A DNA stretch of 64,000 nucleotides from JAKAWQ01 sp963745975 (GTDB lineage Bacteria > Pseudomonadota > Alphaproteobacteria > Acetobacterales > Acetobacteraceae), in contig CAVUZJ010000006.1 of assembly GCA_963745975.1 (NCBI GenBank), forward strand, positions 144,380 through 208,379, read 5' to 3'. Shown in pieces: positions 44,126 through 52,498 of the stretch. Below the pieces are notes generated by a model that had not been told where the DNA came from, did not search any database, and was given only the letters and a program-made list of their open reading frames with translations. The translations under genes and the position numbers were made by a program. How positions within the stretch are numbered: position 1 is the stretch's first letter; every line of letters begins with the position of its first letter.

Positions 44126-44245
44126 AACGTAATTCAATCTTTTGTATGCCAGGATGGCGCCCCTGTCCAGGGCGGGCACGCCGGCAGCCGGGACCGCGGC
44201 CTTGTACCACAGCCCGTACCGACGTGGACCTTCTCTCCGCCCCTA

Positions 44246-44276
44246 TTGCGGGCGCCTGTGATATTGGGTATACAAT
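44246..44276 (+). promoter_or_regulatory. Candidate promoter/operator for the oxalate genes (TTGCGG-17-TATACA)
   Basis: TTGCGG (44246-44251), 17 bases, TATACA (44269-44274), inside the 473-bp region 44126-44598 between the two FCD regulators. The -10 overlaps the palindromic GTATAC. The nine-base word GGTATACAA (44267-44275) recurs as GGCATACAA on the opposite strand upstream of the first regulator (44150 to 44142), which suits a shared regulator site. Confidence 0.4.
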
Positions 44277-44488
44277 AGACACGGTGGCTGTGCGGGGCAG
44301 CAGGAGGCCCGGGTTCCGGGATGCGCTCGGACTCCGCCGGCCGAACGTCTCGGGGTGGCTCCACGCGAAATTTCGCGGTCGGCCCGGAATGGAGGAAAGA
44401 ATGCCAAGGAAGCAGGATGGTCTCGACGCAAGCCTGTCAAGGTGTTGATCGCGCGGGCGGCGGCCGGCGCTGAACCTCTCGGGTCGTT

Positions 44489-44524
44489 GGCATTGGCTGG
44501 GGCATTGGCTGGGGCATTGCCTGG
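44489..44524. repeat. Three tandem 12-bp repeats (GGCATTGGCTGG)
   Basis: Units at 44489-44500, 44501-44512 and 44513-44524; the third has one mismatch (GGCATTGCCTGG). They lie in the intergenic region 75-110 bp before the second oxalate GntR gene. No gene is apparent in this stretch. Confidence 0.8.
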
Positions 44525-44598
44525 CATGATCGCGATTGCGGACCGGCGCGATGGCGGGACGCTCTTCGCGTTGCCGCCGCCCGGCGGTCCTTGAGACG

Positions 44599-45343
44599 AT
44601 GCCGATGGAGAACCTCGCCCAATTGGCCAAGCTCCGGGTGGGACCGCTGGAAGCCGGCCTTGGGCTCCGCCGCTTGGCGTGCGACGCGATCCGGCGCGCG
44701 ATCACCGAGATGGATATCTATGATCGCGCCGAGGAAATCAGAACTCGACGAGCGGCAGCTCTCGCGGGACCTCGGCGTCAGCCGGACGCCGATCCGCGAG
44801 GCGCTCAGCCTGCTGGAGCAGGAGGGGATCGTCCGCTCGGTGCCGCGGCGCGGTATCTACATCGTGCGCAAGAACAAGCGGGAAGTCATCGAGCTGATCA
44901 CCGTTTGGGCCGCAATCGAGAGCATGGCGGCACGGCTCGCCTGCGAACGGGCGACGGCAGCGGAGCTCGCCGAGCTGCGCGCGATCGCCGCGTTCAACGA
45001 TAGGGACCCGTCCGTTGCCGTCGATGAATACGCGCAATCGAACATCATGTTCCACCGCATGATCATCCGTCTGAGCGGTTGCCCGCTGATGTCGGAGATG
45101 ATCGACAATCTCTTCATCCATATGCGTGCGATCCGTTCGCGGACGATGCGCGAGGGCGATCGGGCGCGGCGCTCGATCGTCGATCATATGAAGATCCTGA
45201 CCGCGCTGGAACACCGGGACGCCGATCTCGCCGCACGGCGGATCCGCGAGCATACGCTTGGCCTTGCCGAACATGTCGAGAAATACGGCGACTTCCTCGA
45301 TCAGCCCCGGAGCGCCGAGACGAGCAAGCGCCGCTATGCGTGA
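44599..45343 (+). pseudogene. GntR family regulator, FCD subfamily (oxalate cluster, copy 2), single-base frameshift
   Basis: Paralog of the divergent regulator. From the ATG at 44599 the frame reads MPMENLAQLAKLRVGPL and then LACDAIRRAITEMDIYDRAEEIR, and runs off at AGAA (44740-44743). The +1 frame continues LDERQLSRDLGVSRTPIREA to the end (YGDFLDQPRSAETSKRRYA). Removing one A restores 248 codons and matches the copy 1 sequence DEIRLDERQL across the junction. Both halves retain good coding sequence, so an assembly indel is plausible. It is 165 bp upstream of the CoA-transferase and probably controls frc and oxc. Confidence 0.82.
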
Positions 45344-45508
45344 CCTCTCGGCCACCTCTCCGGCGGACAGCCGGGGTTGCCCGCGCCATCGGACGGCCGA
45401 TCGCCCCCGGGCCGAAGACAAACCGGCGGAGGTCCCTGAGAAGCAGGGCTAAAATCCCTTCGCCGGCCGCTACCTCGCCTATCAACAAAGCTTAAGGAGT
45501 TGCGATTC

Positions 45509-46777
45509 ATGAGTCTCCCTCTCGAAGGAATCAAGGTGATCGACTTCACCGGCGTACAAGCCGGTCCGGCATGCACGCAGATGCTGGCATGGTTCGGCGC
45601 CGACGTCCTGAAGGTCGAGCGTCCCGGGGTGGGCGATATCACCCGGCGCCAGCTGCGCGACATTCCCGATGTCGATGCGCTCTACTTCACGATGCTCAAC
45701 AGCAACAAACGATCATTGGAGCTGAATACGAAGACGCCGGAAGGCAAGGAAATCATGGAGAAGCTGATCCGGGAGGCCGACGTCCTGGTCGAGAATTTCG
45801 GCCCGGGCGTGATGGATCGGATGGGCCTTACCTGGGAACACATCCATGAGATCAACCCGCGGCTCATTTTCGGGTCGGTCAAGGGCTTCAGCGACGGACA
45901 TCCCTATTCCGACATCAAGGTTTACGAGAACGTGGCGCAATGCGCCGGTGGGGCCGCCTCGACCACCGGCTTCTGGGACGGCCCGCCGATCATCAGCGCC
46001 GCCGCGCTCGGCGACAGCAACACCGGGATGCATCTGGCGATCGGCATCCTCACGGCCCTGATCGGCCGCGAGAAGACCGGCCAGGGCCAGAAGGTGGCGG
46101 TCTCGATGCAGGACGCCGTGCTGAACCTCTGCCGCGTCAAGATGCGCGATCAGGAGCGGCTCGATAGCGTGGGGTACCTCGAGGAATATCCGCAATATCC
46201 GATCCGGCAGGACGGCCGGTACGGCACGTTCACCGACACGGTGCCGCGCGGCGGCAATGCGGGCGGCGGCGGCCAGCCGGGCTGGGTGCTCAAGTGCAAG
46301 GGGTGGGAGACCGATCCCAACGCTTACATCTATTTCACCATCCAGGAGCAGAACTGGGGGCCGACCTGCAAGGCGATCGGCAAGCCGGAATGGGCGACCG
46401 ACCCGGACTACGCCACCCCGCTTGCCCGTCAGCCGCATATCTTCGATATCTTCGCCGATATCGAGAAATGGCTCGCCGACAAAACGAAGTTCGAGGCCGT
46501 CGAGATCCTGCGCAAGTTCGATGTCCCTTGCGCGCCGGTGATGAGCATGAAGGAACTCGAGCATGACCCGGCACTACGGGAGACCGGGTCCATCGTGGAG
46601 GTCCCCCACAAGGAGCGGGGCACCTATCTCACCGTCGGCAGCCCGATCAAGTTCTCCGGCTTCGTGCCCACGATCACCGGCTCGCCGCTGCTTGGCGAGC
46701 ACACCGACGAGGTCTTGAAGGACCTCGGCTACAGCGGGGAGAAGATCGCCAAGCTGCACGAGGCCAAGGTCGTCTGA
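45509..46777 (+). CDS. frc: Formyl-CoA:oxalate CoA-transferase
   Basis: 422-residue class III (CaiB/BaiF) CoA-transferase that moves CoA from formyl-CoA to oxalate. Numbering lines up exactly with the characterised enzymes: the catalytic aspartate is Asp169 in AAALGDSNTG, Gln17 lies in GVQAGPAC, Tyr59 in DALYFTML, and the glycine loop GGGGQPG is near residue 260. Position 48 is Gln, as in E. coli YfdW, and not the Trp of Oxalobacter Frc. The ATG at 45509 has AAGGAG nine bases upstream. It is followed by oxalyl-CoA decarboxylase; together they degrade oxalate. Confidence 0.95.
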   Translation: MSLPLEGIKVIDFTGVQAGPACTQMLAWFGADVLKVERPGVGDITRRQLRDIPDVDALYFTMLNSNKRSLELNTKTPEGKEIMEKLIREADVLVENFGPGVMDRMGLTWEHIHEINPRLIFGSVKGFSDGHPYSDIKVYENVAQCAGGAASTTGFWDGPPIISAAALGDSNTGMHLAIGILTALIGREKTGQGQKVAVSMQDAVLNLCRVKMRDQERLDSVGYLEEYPQYPIRQDGRYGTFTDTVPRGGNAGGGGQPGWVLKCKGWETDPNAYIYFTIQEQNWGPTCKAIGKPEWATDPDYATPLARQPHIFDIFADIEKWLADKTKFEAVEILRKFDVPCAPVMSMKELEHDPALRETGSIVEVPHKERGTYLTVGSPIKFSGFVPTITGSPLLGEHTDEVLKDLGYSGEKIAKLHEAKVV

Positions 46778-46853
46778 CGACGGACGCGATCGCGGCAACC
46801 CTCCGCTTGCGGCGGCAAGCGCAAGCGAACCCATCCCGCTCAAGCGGCGGCAG

Positions 46854-46886
46854 CATCCATCCCCGGGCTTTCCTCGGGGATGGATG
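46854..46886 (+). promoter_or_regulatory. 12-bp perfect hairpin between frc and oxc
   Basis: CATCCATCCCCG (46854-46865) and CGGGGATGGATG (46875-46886) pair perfectly around a 9-base loop. It ends 24 bp before the oxc ATG, in the 133-bp frc-oxc gap. It may be an intra-operon terminator/attenuator or an mRNA processing and stability element that sets the ratio of the two enzymes. Confidence 0.55.
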
Positions 46887-46910
46887 GCCGCGGAATCAGG
46901 GGTAAATGAA

Positions 46911-48593
46911 ATGGACGCAGCGACCATGACCGACGGCTTCCACCTGGTGGTGGACGCCCTGAGGCTCAACGGAATCGATACCATCTACGGGGTCGCCGGC
47001 ATCCCGATCACCGATCTGGCGCGGCTCGTGCAAGCCGAGGGGCTGCGCTATTTCGGATTTCGCCACGAGCAAAGCGCCGGCAACGCGGCGGCGATTGCCG
47101 GCTATCTGACGCGCAAGCCGGGTGTCTCCCTGACGGTCTCGGGACCGGGGTTCCTCAACGGCATGGTGGCGCTCGCCAACGCCACCACCAATTGCTTTCC
47201 GATGATCCTGATCAGCGGATCGAGCGACCGCGCGATCGTGGATCTCGAGCAGGGCGATTATGAAGAGCTCGACCAGATGAATGTGGCGAAGCCTTTTGCC
47301 AAGGCGGCGTTCCGCGTGAACCGGCCCCAGGATATCGGCATCGGCATCGCGCGTGCGATCCGTGCGGCCGTCTCCGGACGGCCGGGGGGCGTCTATCTCG
47401 ACCTGACCGCAGCCTCCCTCGGCGCCGCCCTGGACGCGGAAACGGCCAGGAAATCTCTGGTCAAGGTCGTCGACGCGGCACCGAGCCAGATTCCGGCGCC
47501 CGCGGCGATCGCCCGGGCCATCGACCTTCTGGCGAGCGCCGAGCGGCCGCTCGTCATTCTGGGCAAGGGTGCGGCCTACGCCCAGGCGGACCAGGAGATC
47601 CGGTCCTTCATCGAAACCACCGGCATCCCGTTTCTGCCGATGTCGATGGCAAAGGGATTGCTGCCGGACGATCATCCGCAATCGGCCGCGGCGGCGCGCT
47701 CGTTCGCCCTCGGCCAGGCCGATGTCGTCATGCTGATCGGGGCGCGCCTGAACTGGCTGCTCTCCCACGGCAAACCGCCGCTGTGGTCGGAGAGCGCACA
47801 ATTGGTGCAGATCGACATCTCGCCGACCGAGATGGACAGCAACCGCGCCATCGCCGCTCCCGTCGTCGGCGATATCCAATCCGCAATGGCGGCCCTTCTC
47901 GCCGCGCTCAAGCCCGGCCAGGTCCGGCCGAGCGCCGCCTGGCTCAAGGAGATGGCCGAGCGCAAGCAGAAGAACGTCGAGCGCATGGCGGCGCGCCTCA
48001 ACGCCGACCCCACTCCCATGAACTTCTCGAGCGCGCTCCGCGCCGTGCGCAACGCGCTCGCCGACCGGCCCGATGTCTATGTCGTCAACGAAGGGGCCAA
48101 TACGCTGGATTTCGCCCGCAACATCATCGATATGCACGAGCCCCGCCGGCGTCTCGACAGCGGCACCTGGGGGATCATGGGCATCGGCATGGGGTACGCC
48201 ATCGCGGCCGCGGTCGTCACCGGCAAGCCCGTCGTCGCCATCGAGGGCGACAGCGCCTTCGGTTTCAGCGGCATGGAGATCGAAACGATCTGCCGCTACA
48301 AGCTGCCGGTCGTCGTCGTGGTCTTCAACAATGGCGGCATCTATCGCGGCGACAAGGCGGGCTCCGCGCCCTCGCCGACGGGCTTCGTCCCGGACGCCCG
48401 CTATGACAAGCTGATCGAGGCCTTCGGCGGCACCGGGTACCACGTGCTCGATACGGCGAGCCTGGCGAAGTCACTCGGCGAGGCGGTCGCGGCGGGACGG
48501 CCGGCGCTCATCAATTGCGTCATCGATCCGACGGCGGGCACGGAGAGCGGCCACATTCAGAACCTCAACCCGAAGAGCGCGCTTACGAAGTGA
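46911..48593 (+). CDS. oxc: Oxalyl-CoA decarboxylase
   Basis: 560-residue TPP enzyme that decarboxylates oxalyl-CoA to formyl-CoA and CO2. The catalytic glutamate is Glu53 in FGFRHEQSAGNAAAIAGYL. The TPP/Mg motif is EGDSAFGFSGMEIETICRY to VVFNNGGIYRGD, a form typical of Oxc. SGSSDRAIVDLEQGDYEELD in the first domain is also family-specific. The ATG at 46911 has AGGGG eight bases upstream; an ATG at 46884 lies inside the hairpin and is less likely. Works in series with frc and the OxlT-like transporter. Confidence 0.95.
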   Translation: MDAATMTDGFHLVVDALRLNGIDTIYGVAGIPITDLARLVQAEGLRYFGFRHEQSAGNAAAIAGYLTRKPGVSLTVSGPGFLNGMVALANATTNCFPMILISGSSDRAIVDLEQGDYEELDQMNVAKPFAKAAFRVNRPQDIGIGIARAIRAAVSGRPGGVYLDLTAASLGAALDAETARKSLVKVVDAAPSQIPAPAAIARAIDLLASAERPLVILGKGAAYAQADQEIRSFIETTGIPFLPMSMAKGLLPDDHPQSAAAARSFALGQADVVMLIGARLNWLLSHGKPPLWSESAQLVQIDISPTEMDSNRAIAAPVVGDIQSAMAALLAALKPGQVRPSAAWLKEMAERKQKNVERMAARLNADPTPMNFSSALRAVRNALADRPDVYVVNEGANTLDFARNIIDMHEPRRRLDSGTWGIMGIGMGYAIAAAVVTGKPVVAIEGDSAFGFSGMEIETICRYKLPVVVVVFNNGGIYRGDKAGSAPSPTGFVPDARYDKLIEAFGGTGYHVLDTASLAKSLGEAVAAGRPALINCVIDPTAGTESGHIQNLNPKSALTK

Positions 48594-48646
48594 GAGGGGC
48601 GAAGTGAGGGGGGCGATGACCGGACGGCGCGGCAGACCGGCGGCGC

Positions 48647-49543
48647 TCAGGCGCGCTCGGGCGCCATCGCCATAATCGCTCCCGCCATCGTCGCCGGATC
48701 GCGCTCGGTCCAGCGCCCGGCCTCGACGAGGCTCACGAAATCGAGCACGGCGCGGTTGAATTCGTCCGGCTCCTCGAGGTTCATCGCGTGCCCGGTGCGG
48801 GGGAAGGTGACGAGGCCGGCGGTCGGGATCGTGCGCTTGAGATAGAGCGAGGGCTCGAGCGAGGGCTCGTCCTCGTCGCCGGCGATGATGAGGGTGGGCA
48901 CGCGCATCCGCCGGAACGCGTCCGCAAGATCGAGGAGGTTGGGCCGGGCGCGCTGGACGCCCTCCATCGTTAGCGCCGAGCCCTCGGTGGAATGCTGGGC
49001 GAGCTGGGCCTGGAACTCGGCATAGCCGCGCGGGTCCTTGGCGAGGAACTGAAGGCGCGTCGGGCCGCGGCTGTAGGCGAGCGCCCGCTTCGCCATCCCC
49101 TCGGCGCGGATGGCGGCGGCGACCGCCTCGACCTCGGCCTGGAATCGGGCGCGCGTCTCGGCCGTGCCGGCCCCGTAGCCGACGCCGGCGGCGGTGAGGC
49201 TCGCCGCCATCGGGGCGTAGCGGAGCCCGAAATGCAGCGTGGCGAAGGCGCCCATGGAGAGGCCGACGATGTGGGCCTGGCCGATCCCGAGGCCGCGAAG
49301 GACCGCTTCGATATCGTCGGTCGCGTGGTCCTGGGAATAGGCAGCCGGCTCGCCCGGGACATCGGAGGGGGGATAGCCGCGCGCGTTGAAGGCGATCGCA
49401 CGGTAGCGGCGGGCGAAGAAGCGGAGCTGCGGCTCCCAGCTTCGCATGTCGCCCGCGAACTCGTGGACGAAGACCATCGGAAAGCCGCTGCCGGATTCCG
49501 TGTAGGCAAGCTTCACCCCGTCATCGGTGGTGATCGTCGGCAT
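48647..49543 (-). CDS. Alpha/beta hydrolase
   Basis: 298-residue alpha/beta-hydrolase fold protein. The nucleophile is Ser96 in IVGLSMGAFATL, the acid probably Asp in IIAGDEDEPS and the base His in RTGHAMNLEEP. The oxyanion region is FVHEFAGDMRSW. It resembles 3-oxoadipate enol-lactonase and related esterases, but the substrate is unknown. It is convergent with oxc (53-bp gap) and divergent from the suf operon. Confidence 0.87.
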   Translation of the reverse strand: MPTITTDDGVKLAYTESGSGFPMVFVHEFAGDMRSWEPQLRFFARRYRAIAFNARGYPPSDVPGEPAAYSQDHATDDIEAVLRGLGIGQAHIVGLSMGAFATLHFGLRYAPMAASLTAAGVGYGAGTAETRARFQAEVEAVAAAIRAEGMAKRALAYSRGPTRLQFLAKDPRGYAEFQAQLAQHSTEGSALTMEGVQRARPNLLDLADAFRRMRVPTLIIAGDEDEPSLEPSLYLKRTIPTAGLVTFPRTGHAMNLEEPDEFNRAVLDFVSLVEAGRWTERDPATMAGAIMAMAPERA

Positions 49544-49732
49544 CCGGGCGCCTCCTCCGCGAGCGCGGCAGGCTACATCGGGAGGGGGCCCGCGCAAGCC
49601 CCGGAAATCCGCGACGTTCATGGGCTTCCGGCCCTTGACGGAGGGCGCGTCCTGCGCCATTTCCCGGAAACCGGACCGATTGGGTCCGCTTATGGGGCTT
49701 AAGGCGCGGAACGAGGGCTGCCGGAGGGGAAG

Positions 49733-50251
49733 ATGCTTCGCCTTTCCAAACTCACCGATTACGCCGTGGTGGTGCTGGTGCGCCTCTCGGGCGGCGCCTC
49801 GGTGCAGACCTCGCCTGGCATCTCCGCCACCACGGGCATCCCGGAGCCGACGGTCGCGAAGGTCCTGAAGGCGCTGGCCGGAGCCGGGCTCGTTTCGTCG
49901 CAGCGCGGCGCGCATGGCGGCTACCGGCTGAGCCGGCGGCTCGCCACGATCCCGATCGCCGAGGTGATCGCGGCGATCGACGGGCCGATCGCGCTCACCG
50001 CCTGCGTCGAGGGATCCGTGACCAATTGCGAGGTCCTGAACCTCTGCCCGGTGCGCGGGCGGTGGGATCCCGTCAATACCGCGATCCGCGACGCGCTGAC
50101 CGCGATCACGCTCGCCGATATGCAGGAAGCCGCGATCCCGCCCGTATTCCGCGTTCCCTCGGCCGTGGTTGCCGGCGCCCTCGTTCCCGGGCCGGTCGCG
50201 GCGGGCGACGCCCCTTCCCTTCCCGTTTCCTCCCTTCCCATTGCCGAATAG
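49733..50251 (+). CDS. Rrf2 family SUF operon regulator (SufR/IscR-like)
   Basis: 172-residue Rrf2 protein. The winged helix is MLRLSKLTDYAVVVLVRLSGG followed by ISATTGIPEPTVAKVLKALA. Three cysteines, Cys91, Cys99 and Cys105 (TACVEGSVTNCEVLNLC), match the Fe-S ligand positions of IscR. A 35-residue Pro/Ala/Val-rich tail is extra compared with the usual 130-150 residues. It precedes sufB by six bases and would repress the operon when holding a cluster, as known for this family. Confidence 0.9.
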   Translation: MLRLSKLTDYAVVVLVRLSGGASVQTSPGISATTGIPEPTVAKVLKALAGAGLVSSQRGAHGGYRLSRRLATIPIAEVIAAIDGPIALTACVEGSVTNCEVLNLCPVRGRWDPVNTAIRDALTAITLADMQEAAIPPVFRVPSAVVAGALVPGPVAAGDAPSLPVSSLPIAE

Positions 50252-50257
50252 GACGCC

Positions 50258-51724
50258 ATGCCAGCCGTAGCCGAGACACTCGAGACCGTGAGCGCCGTCA
50301 CCGACGGCGGCTACAAGTGGGGCTTCGAGACGGACATCGAGACCGAGCTTGCGCCGAAGGGCCTCTCGGACGCGACGATCCGCCTGATCTCCGAGCGCAA
50401 GGAGGAGCCCGAGTGGCTGCTCGCCTGGCGGCTCAAGGCGTTCGCCGCCTGGCAGAAGATGACCGAGCCGCATTGGGCGCGCGTTGAGCATGCGCCGATC
50501 GACTATCAGGACATCCACTACTATGCGGCGCCCAAGAAGAAGGCGCCGAAGCGGCTCGAGGATGTCGATCCGGAGCTGCTCCGAACGTATGAGAAGCTCG
50601 GCATCCCGCTCTCCGAGCGCGCGCTGCTCGCCGGCGTCGAGGGCGGGCAGGTCGCGGTGGACGCGGTGTTCGACAGCGTCTCCGTCGCCACCACCTTCCG
50701 CGAGACGCTCGCCAAGGCCGGCGTGATCTTCTGCCCGATCAGCGAGGCGGTGCGCGAGCACCCCGAGCTGGTGCGGCGCTATCTCGGCAGCGTCGTGCCG
50801 GCGGGCGACAATTTCTTCGCGGCCCTCAATTCCGCGGTCTTCACCGACGGCAGCTTCGTCTTCATCCCCAAGGGCGTGCGCTGCCCGATGGAGCTTTCGA
50901 CCTATTTCCGGATCAACGCGCGCTCGACCGGTCAGTTCGAGCGTACGCTCATCATCGCCGAGGACAATGCCTACGTCTCCTACCTCGAGGGCTGCACCGC
51001 GCCGATGCGCGACGAGAACCAGCTCCACGCGGCCGTGGTCGAGCTGGTGGCGCTCGACGAGGCAGAGATCAAATACAGCACGGTGCAGAACTGGTACCCG
51101 GGCGATGCCGAGGGCCGCGGCGGGATCTACAATTTCGTCACCAAGCGCGGCGCCTGCCGCGGGCGGAAGAGCAAGATCTCCTGGACCCAGGTGGAGACCG
51201 GCTCGGCGATCACCTGGAAATATCCCTCCTGCATCCTCCAGGGCGAAGGCAGCGTGGGCGCGTTCTACTCGGTTGCCGTCACCAACAACCACCAGCAGGC
51301 CGATACCGGAACCAAGATGATCCATATCGGGGCGAACACCTCGAGCACGATCGTCTCCAAGGGGATCAGCGCCGGGCACTCGAACAACACCTATCGGGGC
51401 CTGGTGCGCATGCTGCCGAAGGCGGCGAACGCGCGCAATTTCACCCAGTGCGACAGCCTCTTGATCGGCGATAAGTGCGGCGCGCACACCGTGCCCTATA
51501 TCGAGAGCCGGAACGCGACGGCGAGGATCGAGCACGAAGCGACCACCTCGAAGATCGGGGAGGACCAGCTCTTCTATTGCCGGTGCCGCGGGCTCTCGGA
51601 GGAGGACGCGGTCAATTTGATCGTCAACGGCTTCTGCCGCGAAGTCTTCAAGGAGCTGCCGATGGAGTTCGCCGTCGAGGCGCAGAAGCTGCTCGCCGTG
51701 AGCCTCGAAGGCTCGGTGGGCTGA
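50258..51724 (+). CDS. sufB: Fe-S cluster assembly protein SufB
   Basis: 488-residue SufB, core of the SufBC2D scaffold complex. Motifs include YKWGFETDIETELAPKGL near the N-terminus, the beta-helix segment ELSTYFRINARSTGQFERT, and NFTQCDSLLIGDKCGAHTVPY with Cys398, equivalent to the E. coli Cys405 that receives sulfur. It starts six bases after sufR. Confidence 0.96.
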   Translation: MPAVAETLETVSAVTDGGYKWGFETDIETELAPKGLSDATIRLISERKEEPEWLLAWRLKAFAAWQKMTEPHWARVEHAPIDYQDIHYYAAPKKKAPKRLEDVDPELLRTYEKLGIPLSERALLAGVEGGQVAVDAVFDSVSVATTFRETLAKAGVIFCPISEAVREHPELVRRYLGSVVPAGDNFFAALNSAVFTDGSFVFIPKGVRCPMELSTYFRINARSTGQFERTLIIAEDNAYVSYLEGCTAPMRDENQLHAAVVELVALDEAEIKYSTVQNWYPGDAEGRGGIYNFVTKRGACRGRKSKISWTQVETGSAITWKYPSCILQGEGSVGAFYSVAVTNNHQQADTGTKMIHIGANTSSTIVSKGISAGHSNNTYRGLVRMLPKAANARNFTQCDSLLIGDKCGAHTVPYIESRNATARIEHEATTSKIGEDQLFYCRCRGLSEEDAVNLIVNGFCREVFKELPMEFAVEAQKLLAVSLEGSVG

Positions 51725-51742
51725 GGCAAGGAGGGCAAGGCA

Positions 51743-52498
51743 ATGGCACTCCTCGAGATCAAGGGCCTCAGCGCCAAGGTGGCAGGCAAGCCCATCCTGC
51801 GCGGCGTCGATCTCTCGCTGCCGCTCGGCGAAGTGCACGCGATCATGGGCCCGAACGGCTCGGGCAAATCCACACTCGCCTACGTGCTCGCCGGGCGCGA
51901 GGACTACGAGGTGACCGCGGGTTCGGTTCTTTTCGAGGGGCAGGATTTGCTGGCGATGGACCCCGAGACGCGGGCCGCCGCCGGGCTCTTCCTCGCCTTC
52001 CAGTATCCGGTCGAGCTTCCCGGCGTGGGCAACGCGAACTTCCTCCGCACCGCGCTCAATGCCGTCCGCCGCGCGCGCGGCGAGCCCGAGATCGACGCCG
52101 TGAACTTCCTCAAAGAGGCGCGCGGCGCGCTCAAGCGGCTCTCGATGGCCGACGAGATGCTGAAGCGCAACGTCAATGTCGGGTTCTCGGGCGGCGAGAA
52201 GAAGCGGAACGAAGTGTTCCAGATGGCACTGCTCAAGCCGCGGCTTGCGATCCTCGACGAGACCGACAGCGGGCTCGACATCGATGCGCTGAAGATCGTG
52301 GCGGAGGGCGTGAACGCCCTCCGGGGCCCGGGCTTCTCGGCGCTCGTCATCACCCACTACCAGCGCCTCCTCGAGCATATCGTGCCCGACCGCGTGCACG
52401 TGCTGGCCGAGGGAAGAATCGTGCGGACGGGTGGGCCGGAGCTTGCCAAGTCGCTCGAGGTGAGTGGCTATGCCGGGCTCGCCGCGGAGGCGGCATGA
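51743..52498 (+). CDS. sufC: Fe-S cluster assembly ATPase SufC
   Basis: 251-residue ABC-type ATPase. Walker A is GPNGSGKST (residues 36-44), signature FSGGEKKRNEVFQ, Walker B LAILDETDSGLDID; the last two are SufC-specific variants. It drives conformational change of SufBD during cluster assembly. It starts 18 bp after sufB and overlaps sufD by four bases. Confidence 0.96.
   Translation: MALLEIKGLSAKVAGKPILRGVDLSLPLGEVHAIMGPNGSGKSTLAYVLAGREDYEVTAGSVLFEGQDLLAMDPETRAAAGLFLAFQYPVELPGVGNANFLRTALNAVRRARGEPEIDAVNFLKEARGALKRLSMADEMLKRNVNVGFSGGEKKRNEVFQMALLKPRLAILDETDSGLDIDALKIVAEGVNALRGPGFSALVITHYQRLLEHIVPDRVHVLAEGRIVRTGGPELAKSLEVSGYAGLAAEAA

Noticed and set aside
49635..49663. Sigma70 promoter for the suf operon (TTGACG then CATTTC)
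   Set aside because: The -35 is good, but the -10 at 17-base spacing is too weak, and other pairs nearby have poor spacing.
48647..52399. 1250-codon minus-strand open frame across sufR-sufB-sufC
   Set aside because: Only its last 298 codons (from 49543) form a real alpha/beta hydrolase; the rest is the antisense shadow of the suf genes.
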